From Collinsella sp. (GTDB lineage Bacteria; Actinomycetota; Coriobacteriia; Coriobacteriales; Coriobacteriaceae), in the NCBI GenBank assembly GCA_019419555.1, contig DXZR01000026.1, positions 1 through 27,753 of the forward strand: a DNA stretch of 27,753 bases. Direction: 5' to 3'. Within the stretch, counting starts at the first letter, position 1. Each line of letters starts with the position of its first letter. The position numbers and the translations under genes were made by a program. Shown here piece by piece: positions 14,819 to 23,186 of the stretch. A model generated the notes under the pieces. That model did no database searches. It was given only the letters and a program-made list of their open reading frames with translations, and was not told the DNA's origin.

Positions 14819-17269
14819 CTAAATCAGCCTAAAATGCTCGAGCGCCGCAACGACACCGTCATGATCGACGGTGTCGGTCACGTAATCGGCCTTATCCTTG
14901 AGATAGTCCGGTGCGTTGCCCATCGCAATGCCGACATCGACGGCGTTCATCAGTGAGACGTCATTGCTGGCGTCGCCAATGCCGTATACGGTTCCGTGGT
15001 GGGGGTCGAGGGCGTCGAGTACAGACTGGATGCCCCCGCGCTTCGTGCATTCGCGGGGCGAGATTTCGGTTACCTCGAGTTCGAGCTCATTAAAGCACAG
15101 CAGCGGCTCAAGTGCCTTATCTTGAGCGATGTGGTTGGCGAGCGATGTAGACATCAAGATCTTGTAGACACTGTAATGTTGCAGCTGCGTGACTGCGTCG
15201 CCCAGGGTGCGCGCGTATCCGGGAGCATCGGGCGCATCGGCACTCATGCGCACGACGCCGTTGAGGCCCTCAAAGCGGATGACCTCGCCCGATTGCTCAA
15301 GGTAGGGGGCAAGACGCTGCAGCATACTGGGCGTCATCGACAGATCGCGAATTGCGTGTCCGTTGATCTCGGCGTAACCGCCCGCAAGACAGACGATGCC
15401 GGTCCAAGGCAGCTCAAGAAGTTTGGGGTGGATGCAGCTCAGGGTGCGTCCCGTGCAGATAAAGGCCATGTTGCCGTTGGCGACAAACTCGCGGATTGCC
15501 TGCGAAACCGCCTCGTTGGGATAGGGGGAGAGGTCCCGCTCGTCTTCGGGAAGGTCTTGGGCGAGCCTGGGGTCTTGCCAGGCGAGCGTTCCGTCGATAT
15601 CGAAGAAGCAAATAGCGCCGCGCTTATGGGCTGCGCTGGCGGCAGGGGAGGCCGAGGTGGTGGGCACAAATTCCGGCTCGAGGCCCATGATCTGGTCAAA
15701 ATGCTCTTTAACGCGGGGAACGGAGATGCCGATGACCACCTGGGCGGTCTTGCCCGTAATGATGAGGCCCTTGGCGCCCACCGCGACAAACGACGCGTTA
15801 TCTGCAACGATGGAAGGGTCTGCGACCTCGACGCGCAGGCGCGTGGCGCAGTTGGTTGCGCCCACGATATTGCCAACGCCACCTAAAAGCTGAATTACCC
15901 GCTCAGCGAGGACGTGATCTTGATCGGATCGACTATCGACCTCGTCATTGGGGGATTGCTCTTTGGCAAAGTCGCTTCCCGTTAAACAATCGATTGCCGC
16001 GCGATTGGCAACATGATCCTCGCGGCCCGGTGTCTTAAGGTCATAGACCAAGATGAGTGCTCGAAAACTAACAAAAAAGATGAGGCTAAAGGCAAGGCCG
16101 ATACCGAGCGCCAAAAGATAGGCACCGGCATGCGTGCGCATGAGCGGAATAAAGTTGAAGGCTGCCATCTCCATCAGGCCGCCCGAGAAGATGCCGACGA
16201 TGCCAAAGAGATTCATGGTTGTGGCAAGGCAAGACGATAAGACGGCGTAGAGCAAAAAGAGCCCGGGGTGGGTGAACATAAAGAGAAACTCGAGTGGCTC
16301 GGTAACGCCGCAAACCACCGAGGCGATGATGGCGGGAACAAGGATGACCCTGAGGCCGGCGCGGCGCTCGGGTTTTGCGGTGGAGTAGAACGCAGCTGCG
16401 ATGGCAGGAAGGCCAAAGAGCTTGACCCAGCCGGTGGCGGTAAAACCGGCCCACGGCGCAAGCTCATTAAGGGGGCGCGTGCTATGGGAGAGGATGGGGA
16501 GCAAACTGCTCCACGTGGCGTAGATGCCGTCGTTAATGACCAGGTTGTCGTAGTAGATCGGCATGTAGAGCAGGTGGTGCAGGCCAAAGGGCTCGAGTGC
16601 TCGTTCTAAAAAGACAAAGATGCCCACGCCAAAGGGACCGACGCCTGCAAGCGCGTGACGCAGCGTATCGGTTACATCGTATACGTAGGGCACGATGGCG
16701 GCCGAGATAGCAGCAAGGGCAAACACGGCAAAAAAGCTGATGAGGTAGACCAGCGAGGAACCCGAGAAGGTGCCGAGCCAATCGGGAACCTTGGCATCGT
16801 AGAAGCGGTCATGGATGGCAACGACGGTTGCCGATACCGCCAGCGGGCCGATAATGCCGGTGTCGAGCGTCTTGATGCCGTCGATGACGGTGATACCGCT
16901 GGCGGAGGTCAAAGATGACGGGTACTCAAGTCCAAGGTTGTCTCCGCTCAGCTTAATGATCTCGCTCAAAAAGAAGCAGTAGGCAAAATAGGCGACGAGA
17001 GCCTCGAGGCAGCAACGAGCCGGTTGTTTTTGGGCAAGACCGATGGGCAGCGCTACGGCAAAAAGGAGCGGGAGGCGTTTAAAGACCGTCCACGAGCCGC
17101 GCTGGATGATAGCCCAGAAAACGTACCAAGGGGTTCCGTATACGGCGAGATCGCCGACGATGTCCGCAGTCGTTGCGAGAGCGGAGACGCCGACCATGAG
17201 GCCTGATATAGAAAACAGCATGGCGGGCGCGAACATTGCCCCGCCAAAGCGTTGGATTTTTTGCAGCAT
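14819..17269 (-). CDS. PTS EIIC-EIIB (glucose/maltose family) fused to a Cof-type HAD phosphatase
   Basis: 816 residues. Residues 1 to about 410 are an EIIC membrane domain of the glucose/alpha-glucoside/MalX family, with FGLHHLLYMPI, VTEPLEFLFMFTHPG (T323-F328) and the exit motif DLKTPGRED. Residues about 450-525 are EIIB with the phosphorylated cysteine in ATNCATRLRVEV (C474). After an Ala/Ser/Pro linker, residues about 548-816 form a HAD-IIB (Cof) phosphatase with all motifs: FFDIDGTLAW (D557, D559), CTGRT, the lysine of KRGGIQ, and GDASND (D766, D770). EIIA is absent and must come from elsewhere. GGAAGG precedes the ATG. Two TTGTTTAAACAA-like sites lie between it and the divergent GntR gene. 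Substrate is probably an alpha-glucoside; that a sugar phosphatase is tethered to the importer is the unusual point. Confidence 0.9.
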   Translation of the reverse strand: MLQKIQRFGGAMFAPAMLFSISGLMVGVSALATTADIVGDLAVYGTPWYVFWAIIQRGSWTVFKRLPLLFAVALPIGLAQKQPARCCLEALVAYFAYCFFLSEIIKLSGDNLGLEYPSSLTSASGITVIDGIKTLDTGIIGPLAVSATVVAIHDRFYDAKVPDWLGTFSGSSLVYLISFFAVFALAAISAAIVPYVYDVTDTLRHALAGVGPFGVGIFVFLERALEPFGLHHLLYMPIYYDNLVINDGIYATWSSLLPILSHSTRPLNELAPWAGFTATGWVKLFGLPAIAAAFYSTAKPERRAGLRVILVPAIIASVVCGVTEPLEFLFMFTHPGLFLLYAVLSSCLATTMNLFGIVGIFSGGLMEMAAFNFIPLMRTHAGAYLLALGIGLAFSLIFFVSFRALILVYDLKTPGREDHVANRAAIDCLTGSDFAKEQSPNDEVDSRSDQDHVLAERVIQLLGGVGNIVGATNCATRLRVEVADPSIVADNASFVAVGAKGLIITGKTAQVVIGISVPRVKEHFDQIMGLEPEFVPTTSASPAASAAHKRGAICFFDIDGTLAWQDPRLAQDLPEDERDLSPYPNEAVSQAIREFVANGNMAFICTGRTLSCIHPKLLELPWTGIVCLAGGYAEINGHAIRDLSMTPSMLQRLAPYLEQSGEVIRFEGLNGVVRMSADAPDAPGYARTLGDAVTQLQHYSVYKILMSTSLANHIAQDKALEPLLCFNELELEVTEISPRECTKRGGIQSVLDALDPHHGTVYGIGDASNDVSLMNAVDVGIAMGNAPDYLKDKADYVTDTVDHDGVVAALEHFRLI

Positions 17270-17310
17270 GTTCTGCCTTCCGAATATCGAGGCGCGTTGC
17301 GCGTGGGGAA

Positions 17311-17322
17311 ACGTTTAAACAA
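17311..17322. promoter_or_regulatory. Operator-like site 1 (PTS side of divergent region)
   Basis: ACGTTTAAACAA matches the palindrome TTGTTTAAACAA at 10 of 12 positions. It lies 42 bases upstream of the PTS-HAD start, in its likely promoter. Confidence 0.6.
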
Positions 17323-17432
17323 TGGATTCATTGTAGAGGACCAGACGATTGTCGTACCGGCAGTTTTGAGCGAAACCGATTTGGGCATGACAAAAACCGT
17401 CAACGGTTAAATCCTGTCGCTTTACCGATATT

Positions 17433-17463
17433 CGGTTTAAACAACTTTAAGAAATGCTATCGT
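17433..17463 (+). promoter_or_regulatory. Operator-like site 2 and gntR promoter
   Basis: CGGTTTAAACAA (17433-17444) matches the palindrome at 10 of 12 positions. A likely extended -10 element TGCTATCGT ends at 17463, and the operator covers the corresponding -35 position, so binding would repress gntR itself. Confidence 0.6.
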
Positions 17464-17498
17464 GCCTAGCCGGAAATGAATAATGTAGAGGTGAAACA

Positions 17499-18218
17499 AT
17501 GCCAAAAGCGATATACGAAGGAATCTACCGAGAAATACGCTCGCGCATCATTAATGGGACCTATGCGTTTCAGGAGATGCTGCCAACCGAAGCCGAGCTG
17601 ACCGCGGAATTTGGCTGCACGCGCAATACCGTCCGCCGCGCTTTGAGCATGCTGGCCGACGGGATGTTTGTGCAGCCCATACACGGCAAGGGCGTGCGCG
17701 TTATTTGGCTTAAGGGCGAAACCGACATGTTGGGCGCACTCGAAGAGGTTGAGTCGTTTGGCGAGTTTGCAAAGCGCAACAATGCCGTTGCATCGACGGA
17801 CGTTAAGTCTTTTGAACATCTGGTCTGCACCGAGCAACTCTCTCGTCGCCTGGGCTTTAAGGTGGGCGAGAAGTTGATTCGCGTGGTGCGCGTCCGTAGC
17901 CTTAACGGTAACGCTCGCCAGGTGGACCACGGCTATTTTCTGGAGTCGATCGCCAAAGGCCTGACACCCGAGATCGCCGCAAGGTCAATTTACGACTATC
18001 TGGAGCACAAGCGCGGCGTCAAAGTGATGGCGAGTCGTCGTACGGTGAGTGTCGAGCTCGCCAACGATGAGGACTGCAGCTACTTGGACCTTGGTAAGTA
18101 CAACTGCGTCGCCGTTATGGAGAGCCAATCGTACACCTCGGACGGCATCTTGTTCGAGGTCACGCACGCCCGTACGCACCCCGAGATCTTCCACTACCGC
18201 GTCAACTCCAAGCGATAG
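17499..18218 (+). CDS. GntR/HutC-family regulator resembling trehalose repressor TreR
   Basis: 239-residue DNA-binding repressor. The N-terminal winged helix (residues 1 to about 70) reads IYREIRSRIINGTY, LPTEAELTAEFGCTRNTVRR and MFVQPIHGKGVRV, the standard GntR layout. The remainder is a UTRA effector domain (about 90-235). Length and domain order match TreR, which senses trehalose-6-phosphate, so a PTS-made sugar phosphate is a plausible effector. It is divergent from the PTS-HAD gene and next to the ABC operon. The five TTGTTTAAACAA-like sites in this island resemble the TreR operator TTGTATATACAA of Bacillus, supporting it as the local regulator. The ribosome site is TAGAGGTG before the ATG. 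Confidence 0.88.
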   Translation: MPKAIYEGIYREIRSRIINGTYAFQEMLPTEAELTAEFGCTRNTVRRALSMLADGMFVQPIHGKGVRVIWLKGETDMLGALEEVESFGEFAKRNNAVASTDVKSFEHLVCTEQLSRRLGFKVGEKLIRVVRVRSLNGNARQVDHGYFLESIAKGLTPEIAARSIYDYLEHKRGVKVMASRRTVSVELANDEDCSYLDLGKYNCVAVMESQSYTSDGILFEVTHARTHPEIFHYRVNSKR

Positions 18219-18260
18219 CCGGCTAGCTCGCAGCCTGACGAGACTCATGCCCTCAAAGCG

Positions 18261-18307
18261 AAAACGCCCGGTCAAACCGACGATGCATCGGCTTGACCGG
18301 GCGTTTT
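18261..18307. terminator. Terminator after gntR
   Basis: A perfect 15-bp stem, AAAACGCCCGGTCAA (18261-18275) with its complement (18293-18307), has A residues on one side and T residues on the other, so it can work in either direction. An extra small stem CCGA/TCGG lies in the loop. Confidence 0.9.
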
Positions 18308-18329
18308 CTCTATATTCGATAACAAATAA

Positions 18330-18341
18330 TTGTTTATACAA
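18330..18341. promoter_or_regulatory. Operator-like site 3 (upstream of ABC operon)
   Basis: TTGTTTATACAA differs from TTGTTTAAACAA at one position and from the Bacillus TreR operator TTGTATATACAA at one position. It lies 184 bases before the lipoprotein gene and just upstream of a possible -35 box TTGTCA (18345-18350). Confidence 0.65.
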
Positions 18342-18404
18342 AACTTGTCAAGTATCAAGTTGAAATTACCGTTCACCGATGTTTTTCTACCGCTCTAGTA
18401 ATAC

Positions 18405-18436
18405 TTGTTCAAACAACTAGCCAAATAGCGTATTGT
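18405..18436 (+). promoter_or_regulatory. Operator-like site 4 and ABC operon promoter region
   Basis: TTGTTCAAACAA (18405-18416) differs from the palindrome at one position and its centre is 75 bp from site 3, about seven helical turns. TATTGT (18431-18436) is a candidate -10 box. The leader that follows folds into two hairpins, GGGG/CCCC (18451-18464) and GGCGGC/GCCGCC (18480-18501). Confidence 0.6.
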
Positions 18437-18524
18437 ACAAATCAGCAAAAGGGGCAAAGTCCCCGAGCCAATCTCCGAAGGCGGCGGCAAAGGGTGCCGC
18501 CACGGTGTGAAAGGGTGGATTGTA

Positions 18525-19841
18525 ATGAAGAACGAAATGAGCAGAAGGCAGTTCCTGGGCTTTGCTGGTTCCGCGGCTGCGGTGCTTGGTCTGGGTCTCG
18601 TGGGCTGCGGTGGTTCTGCCGGCTCCGGCTCCTCTGCTTCTGGTGACGCTGCCGAGGTCTACTTCCTCCAATTCAAGCCCGAGGTCGACAAGGAGTGGAA
18701 GGAGATCGCCAAGGCCTATAAGAAGGAGAAGGGCGTCGAGGTCAAGATCGTGACCGCCGCCTCCAACACTTACGAGGAGAAGCTCAAGTCCGAGATGTCC
18801 AAGAGCTCCGCTCCGACCCTGTTCCAGGTCAACGGCCCCACCGGTCTTAAGAACTGGAAGGATTACTGCGCCGACCTGTCCGATACCAAGCTCCGCGGTG
18901 AGCTCATTGACGACTCCCTGGCTCTGCAGTCCGATGGCAAGGATCTGGGTATCGACTGGGTCCAGGAGAGCTACGGCATCATCTACAACAAGCAGCTGCT
19001 CGAGAAGGCTGGCTACAAGGCCGAGGACATCAACTCCTTCGACAAGCTGAAGGCTTGTGCCGACGACATCCAGGCCCGCAAGGACGAGCTTGGCATTGAG
19101 GGTGCCTTCACTTCTGCTGGCATGGATGACTCCTCCAGCTGGCGCTACACCACCCACCTCGCCAACCTCCCGCTCTACTACGAGTTCGAGAAGGAGCACA
19201 ACCAGGAGGACGACGAGATCAAGGGCGAGTATCTCGACAACTTCAAGCAGATTTTCGACCTGTACATCACCGACTCCACCTGCGATCCTTCGCAGCTTGC
19301 CTCCAAGACCGGCGACGACGCCACCAACGAGTTCGCAACCGGCAAGGCCGTCTTCTATCAGAACGGCTCCTGGGCCTACTCTGACCTCGTCAAGGCCGGC
19401 ATGACCGACGATCAGATTGGCATGATGCCCATCTACATCGGTGTCGACGGCGAGGAGAACCAGGGCCTGTGCTCCGGCGGCGAGAACTACTGGTGCGTCA
19501 GCTCCCAGGCTTCCGAGGATGCCCAGAAGGCCACCGAGGACTTCATGTATTGGTGCGTCACCGCTGACACCCCGACCAGCATCATCGCCGACAAGATGGG
19601 TCTGACCGCTCCGTTCAAGAGCGCCAAGGAGACCACCAACGTCTTCTCGCAGCAGGCCGTTGCCATGGCCAAGGACGGCAAGAAGACCGTCGCTTGGGAC
19701 TTCGTCTACATCCCCTCCGAGGAGTGGAAGAAGAACCTCAAGCAGGCTCTCATCGCTTATGCTGCCGACAACACCAAGTGGGACGGCGTCAAGAACGCCT
19801 TCGTCGATGGCTGGAAGACCGAGAAGGCTGCTTCCGAGTAA
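18525..19841 (+). CDS. Sugar ABC transporter substrate-binding lipoprotein
   Basis: Extracytoplasmic solute-binding protein of family 1 (maltose/oligosaccharide type), lipid-anchored at the membrane. The signal has a twin-arginine motif, SRRQFLGFAG (R7, R8), followed by a lipobox ending in Cys28 (LVGC), then a Ser/Gly-rich tether. The mature part has typical features such as ESYGIIYNKQLLEKAGY and an aromatic-rich ligand region. 438 residues is normal. ATG 18525 is used because AAAGGGTGG lies six bases upstream; an earlier GTG at 18507 overlaps that site. Codon use is highly biased, suggesting abundant product. The malQ-glgP genes nearby favour malto-oligosaccharides as ligand. Confidence 0.93.
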   Translation: MKNEMSRRQFLGFAGSAAAVLGLGLVGCGGSAGSGSSASGDAAEVYFLQFKPEVDKEWKEIAKAYKKEKGVEVKIVTAASNTYEEKLKSEMSKSSAPTLFQVNGPTGLKNWKDYCADLSDTKLRGELIDDSLALQSDGKDLGIDWVQESYGIIYNKQLLEKAGYKAEDINSFDKLKACADDIQARKDELGIEGAFTSAGMDDSSSWRYTTHLANLPLYYEFEKEHNQEDDEIKGEYLDNFKQIFDLYITDSTCDPSQLASKTGDDATNEFATGKAVFYQNGSWAYSDLVKAGMTDDQIGMMPIYIGVDGEENQGLCSGGENYWCVSSQASEDAQKATEDFMYWCVTADTPTSIIADKMGLTAPFKSAKETTNVFSQQAVAMAKDGKKTVAWDFVYIPSEEWKKNLKQALIAYAADNTKWDGVKNAFVDGWKTEKAASE

Positions 19842-19872
19842 GTAGTTGCTGCCCAAGCTATCTGATTAGCGA

Positions 19873-19908
19873 CAGGGGGCGGGCAGACGTTGGTTTGCCC
19901 GCCCCCTG
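19873..19908 (+). promoter_or_regulatory. Intercistronic hairpin after the binding-protein gene
   Basis: A perfect 13-bp GC-rich stem (CAGGGGGCGGGCA with its complement) has no T tract after it. Such hairpins between binding-protein and permease genes usually stabilise the upstream message and reduce downstream expression, giving excess binding protein. Confidence 0.75.
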
Positions 19909-19928
19909 CATATTGAAAGGACCCTTCT

Positions 19929-20783
19929 ATGGGCAAAGCACTCAAGCGCTGGTGGCCGCTCTTTATGCTGCCCACGTGCCTGGCGTTTATGATCGGGTTC
20001 GTGATCCCCTTTATCCAGGGCTTCTATCTCTCGTTCTGCCAGTTTATTATCATTAGTAACGCGCACTTTGTCGGTATCGAGAACTACGTGCGCGCGCTGT
20101 CCGATCCGCAGTTCTCCACGTCGTTCTTCTTTACCGTGGCGTTTGCCTTCCTGTCGACGGTGCTCATCAACGTGATCGCCCTCGCCATTGCGCAGGCGCT
20201 CACCCGCAAGGCGCTCAAAGGCACCAACATCTTCCGTACGATCTTCTTTATGCCTAACCTGATCGGCGGCATCGTGCTGGGCTACATTTGGCAGATTCTG
20301 ATCAACTGCCTGCTCTCCAACGTGGGCGCCCAGCTCATTGCCCTTAACTCTGCTGCTGGCTTCTGGGGCCTTATCATCCTGACCCTGTGGCAGCAGGTCG
20401 GCTACATGATGATCATCTACATCGCTGGTCTGCAGTCCATTCCGTCCGACTACATCGAGGCCGCCAAGGTCGACGGCGCTACGGCATGGCAGACGTTTTG
20501 GAAGGTTAAGATCCCTAACCTGATGCCGACCATCACCATCTGCCTGTTCCTGTCCATCACCAACGGCTTTAAGCTGTTCGACCAGAACCTCGCCCTTACC
20601 GGCGGCGCCCCCGCGCACTCCACCGAGATGCTCGCCCTGAACATCTACAACACGTTCTATTCGCGTGCCGGTATCGCATGGCAGGGCATTGGTCAGGCCA
20701 AGGCGGTTATCTTCTGCATCCTGGTCGTGGCCATCTCCATGATTCAGCTTAAGGCCACGAGGTCCAAGGAGGTGCAGCAGTAA
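19929..20783 (+). CDS. Sugar ABC transporter permease, MalF/MsmF type
   Basis: 284-residue inner-membrane permease with six predicted membrane segments, the first at residues about 10-35. The cytoplasmic EAA loop that docks the ATPase is SDYIEAAKVDGATAWQTFWK (about residues 174-193). GAAAGGA precedes the ATG by nine bases. The stop overlaps the start of the next permease in TAATGA, which ensures paired synthesis. It lacks the large periplasmic insert of enterobacterial MalF, as is usual for MsmF-type permeases. Confidence 0.93.
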   Translation: MGKALKRWWPLFMLPTCLAFMIGFVIPFIQGFYLSFCQFIIISNAHFVGIENYVRALSDPQFSTSFFFTVAFAFLSTVLINVIALAIAQALTRKALKGTNIFRTIFFMPNLIGGIVLGYIWQILINCLLSNVGAQLIALNSAAGFWGLIILTLWQQVGYMMIIYIAGLQSIPSDYIEAAKVDGATAWQTFWKVKIPNLMPTITICLFLSITNGFKLFDQNLALTGGAPAHSTEMLALNIYNTFYSRAGIAWQGIGQAKAVIFCILVVAISMIQLKATRSKEVQQ

Positions 20784-21622
20784 TGAAACGCGATAAGGTT
20801 ATCAACCGCGCGCTCTCGATTTTCTTTACGATTCTGTCGCTCGCGTGGATCTACCCCGTGTTCATGATTGCGCTTAATTCTTTTAAGAAAGCGACCGCAA
20901 TCAGCACCACCACGGCATTCGATCTGCTCACGCCCGAGACGTTCAACGGCCTCGCAAACTACATGCACGCCCTTAACGAGCAGGGCTTTGCCTCGGCATT
21001 TATGTACTCGCTCATCATCACGGTCACGTCGGTCGTGCTGATCTTGGTGTGCTGCTCCATGTGCGCTTGGTACGTGGTTCGTGTCAACAACAAGATCTCG
21101 AACTTCTTCTATTACCTGTTCGTGTTCTCGATGGTCGTGCCGTTCCAGATGCTCATGTTCACGCTGTCCAATTTGGCGGACCGCATCGGCTTCAACACGC
21201 CGTTCAACATCTGCTTTATCTACCTCGGCTTTGGCGCGGGCCTGGCGGTCTTTATGTTCGCCGGTTTTGTAAAGAACATCCCGCTCGAGATCGAGGAGGC
21301 GGCCATGATTGATGGCTGCAACCCGGTCCAGGTGTTCTTTAAGATCGTCCTTCCCATCATGAAGCCCACCTATCTTTCGGTCGGCATCCTCGAGACCATG
21401 TGGGTCTGGAACGACTATCTGCTGCCCTACCTTACGCTCGACTCCACCAAGTACAAGACCATTCCTATCTTGATCCAGTACTTCCGCGGCGGCTACGGCC
21501 ACGTCGAGCTCGGCCCCATGATGGCCTGCATCATGATGGTCGTTATCCCCATCGTCATCATGTACATCCTCTGCCAGAAGTACATCATCGACGGTGTGGT
21601 GGCAGGTGCCGTCAAGGGCTGA
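20783..21622 (+). CDS. Sugar ABC transporter permease, MalG/MsmG type
   Basis: 279-residue partner permease with six membrane segments. The EAA loop is EEAAMIDGCNPVQVFFKIVL (about residues 170-190). It overlaps the upstream permease gene by one base. C-terminal segments MVVIPIVIMYILCQKYI and IDGVVAGAVKG match the MsmG/MalG family ending. Confidence 0.93.
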   Translation: MKRDKVINRALSIFFTILSLAWIYPVFMIALNSFKKATAISTTTAFDLLTPETFNGLANYMHALNEQGFASAFMYSLIITVTSVVLILVCCSMCAWYVVRVNNKISNFFYYLFVFSMVVPFQMLMFTLSNLADRIGFNTPFNICFIYLGFGAGLAVFMFAGFVKNIPLEIEEAAMIDGCNPVQVFFKIVLPIMKPTYLSVGILETMWVWNDYLLPYLTLDSTKYKTIPILIQYFRGGYGHVELGPMMACIMMVVIPIVIMYILCQKYIIDGVVAGAVKG

Positions 21623-21646
21623 TGCCGTAACTGTTTTGCAAGTTTC

Positions 21647-21673
21647 TGCGGCGCCCCTCAGCGCGGCGCCGCA
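21647..21673 (+). promoter_or_regulatory. Intercistronic hairpin before the ATPase gene
   Basis: TGCGGCGCC (21647-21655) pairs perfectly with GGCGCCGCA (21665-21673), ending 17 bases before the ATPase start. There is no T tract, so it is more likely an RNA-stability element than a terminator. Confidence 0.6.
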
Positions 21674-21690
21674 TATCGAAAGGTAAAGAC

Positions 21691-22890
21691 ATGGCCGAGA
21701 TCGTTCTCAAGCATGTTCAGAAGGTGTATCCCAACACCGAGTCCAAAAAGAAGGGCTTCTTTGGCAAAAAGAAGAAGACCGAGGAGAAGAAGCACAACCT
21801 CAAGGTTACCGAGGACGGTGTGCTCGCTGTAGAGGACTTCAACCTCACCGTTCACGACCAGGAGTTCGTCGTCCTCGTTGGCCCCTCTGGCTGCGGTAAG
21901 TCCACGACGATGCGCATGGTCGCCGGCCTGGAGGACATTACCTCGGGCGATGTGCTCATCGACGGCAAGCGCGTCAACGACGTGGCGCCCAAGGACCGCG
22001 ACATCGCCATGGTGTTCCAGAGCTATGCTCTGTACCCCAATATGACGGTGTACGAGAACATGGCGTTTACGCTCGAGCTCAAGAAGGTCCCCAAGGACGA
22101 GATCGACCGCAAAGTTCGCTCTGCTGCCGAGATTCTGGGCATTACCGAGTACCTCGACCGTAAGCCCAAGGCGCTTTCGGGCGGCCAGCGCCAGCGTGTC
22201 GCTATCGGCCGCGCCATCGTGCGTGACCCCAAGGTCTTCCTGATGGACGAGCCACTGTCCAACCTGGACGCCAAGCTTCGTAACCAGATGCGTGCCGAGC
22301 TCATTAAGCTGCGCCACGAGATCAAGGGCACGTTCATTTATGTTACTCACGACCAGACCGAGGCTATGACCCTCGGTGACCGTATCGTGGTCATGAAGGA
22401 CGGCGTCGTCCAGCAGATCGCCACCCCGCAGGAGGTCTTCAACCATCCCGCGAACATCTTCGTCGCCGGCTTTATCGGCGTGCCGCAGATGAACTTCTTC
22501 GATGCCCAGCTGGTGCGCTCGGGCAACGGCTTTACCGTCAAGACCGAGGATATGAACGTGGCGCTCGCCCCCGAGACTTGCGCTCAGCTTGCCCTCAACT
22601 GGGACGGCGGCGACGTGAAGGAGATTACGGCCGGCGTGCGTCCCGAGCAGATCCTGCTTGCCGACAAGGGCGAGGAGGGCGCGCTCCAGGGTACCGTCGA
22701 GGTGACCGAGCTCATGGGCTCGACCGAGCATGTCCACGTGACCGCTCCCGACGGCCAGTTTGTCCTGATTATCCCCGTCGTCGACCTCGAGGCCAAGGGC
22801 GCGCTCAAGGTTGGCGACACCATCTGGTTCAAGTTCGAGAAGAACGCGACCCACCTCTTCGATAAGGTCTCTGGCAAGAACCTTATCTAG
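21691..22890 (+). CDS. Sugar ABC transporter ATPase, MsmX/UgpC type, with Lys-rich insertion
   Basis: 399-residue ATPase that powers sugar import. Walker A is GPSGCGKST (about G65-T73), the Q loop is MVFQSYALYP, the signature is LSGGQRQRVAIGRA, Walker B is VFLMDEPLSNLD, and the H loop is YVTHDQTEAM. A C-terminal OB-fold regulatory domain follows (about residues 240-399). Residues about 15-42 form a strongly basic insertion (SKKKGFFGKKKKTEEKKH) between the first strand and the AVEDFNL segment; most MsmX proteins have only a few residues here. AAAGG precedes the ATG. Family members often serve several importers, so it may not be dedicated to this one. Confidence 0.93.
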   Translation: MAEIVLKHVQKVYPNTESKKKGFFGKKKKTEEKKHNLKVTEDGVLAVEDFNLTVHDQEFVVLVGPSGCGKSTTMRMVAGLEDITSGDVLIDGKRVNDVAPKDRDIAMVFQSYALYPNMTVYENMAFTLELKKVPKDEIDRKVRSAAEILGITEYLDRKPKALSGGQRQRVAIGRAIVRDPKVFLMDEPLSNLDAKLRNQMRAELIKLRHEIKGTFIYVTHDQTEAMTLGDRIVVMKDGVVQQIATPQEVFNHPANIFVAGFIGVPQMNFFDAQLVRSGNGFTVKTEDMNVALAPETCAQLALNWDGGDVKEITAGVRPEQILLADKGEEGALQGTVEVTELMGSTEHVHVTAPDGQFVLIIPVVDLEAKGALKVGDTIWFKFEKNATHLFDKVSGKNLI

Positions 22891-22959
22891 GCCCGGTGCA
22901 TCCAGGCCCTCCCTTTGGGCGGCTGCGGTATTGCCATCCTTTTGCCGCGGTCACATATA

Positions 22960-23003
22960 AGGCTCCCCTCCCGTCCACTGGGCGAGAGGGGAGCCTTTCT
23001 TTG
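22960..23003 (+). terminator. Terminator of the ABC operon
   Basis: AGGCTCCCCTC (22960-22970) and GAGGGGAGCCT (22986-22996) form a perfect 11-bp stem followed by TTCTTTG. The space to 23125 shows no gene. Confidence 0.85.
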
Positions 23004-23125
23004 TGTTGGGGTTGTCTGGCCGGTCGTTTGTCTCGATCTGTAACGGGTAGGGCCGTTTTGATTGAGTAGTTGTTATAGATTGAGATTGTTTGGTCGAGTC
23101 GGGTCACAGGGTAACGTGCGGGCAC

Positions 23126-23158
23126 AAAAAACGGAGCCGTGTTGCCACGACTCCGTTT
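23126..23158 (-). terminator. Terminator of malQ-glgP
   Basis: Read on the minus strand, AAACGGAGTCGTG pairs with the facing arm with one mismatch and is followed by a run of T residues (the A run at 23126-23131 on the plus strand). It lies about 30 bases after the glgP stop and faces the ABC operon terminator. Confidence 0.88.
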
Positions 23159-23186
23159 CTCAGGAGGATGGGTAAGGGAAGCGAAA

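Noticed and set aside
18417..19856. 479-codon minus-strand frame opposite the binding-protein gene
   Set aside because: Antisense to a clear lipoprotein gene with biased codon use; Leu/Val/Gly-rich shadow.
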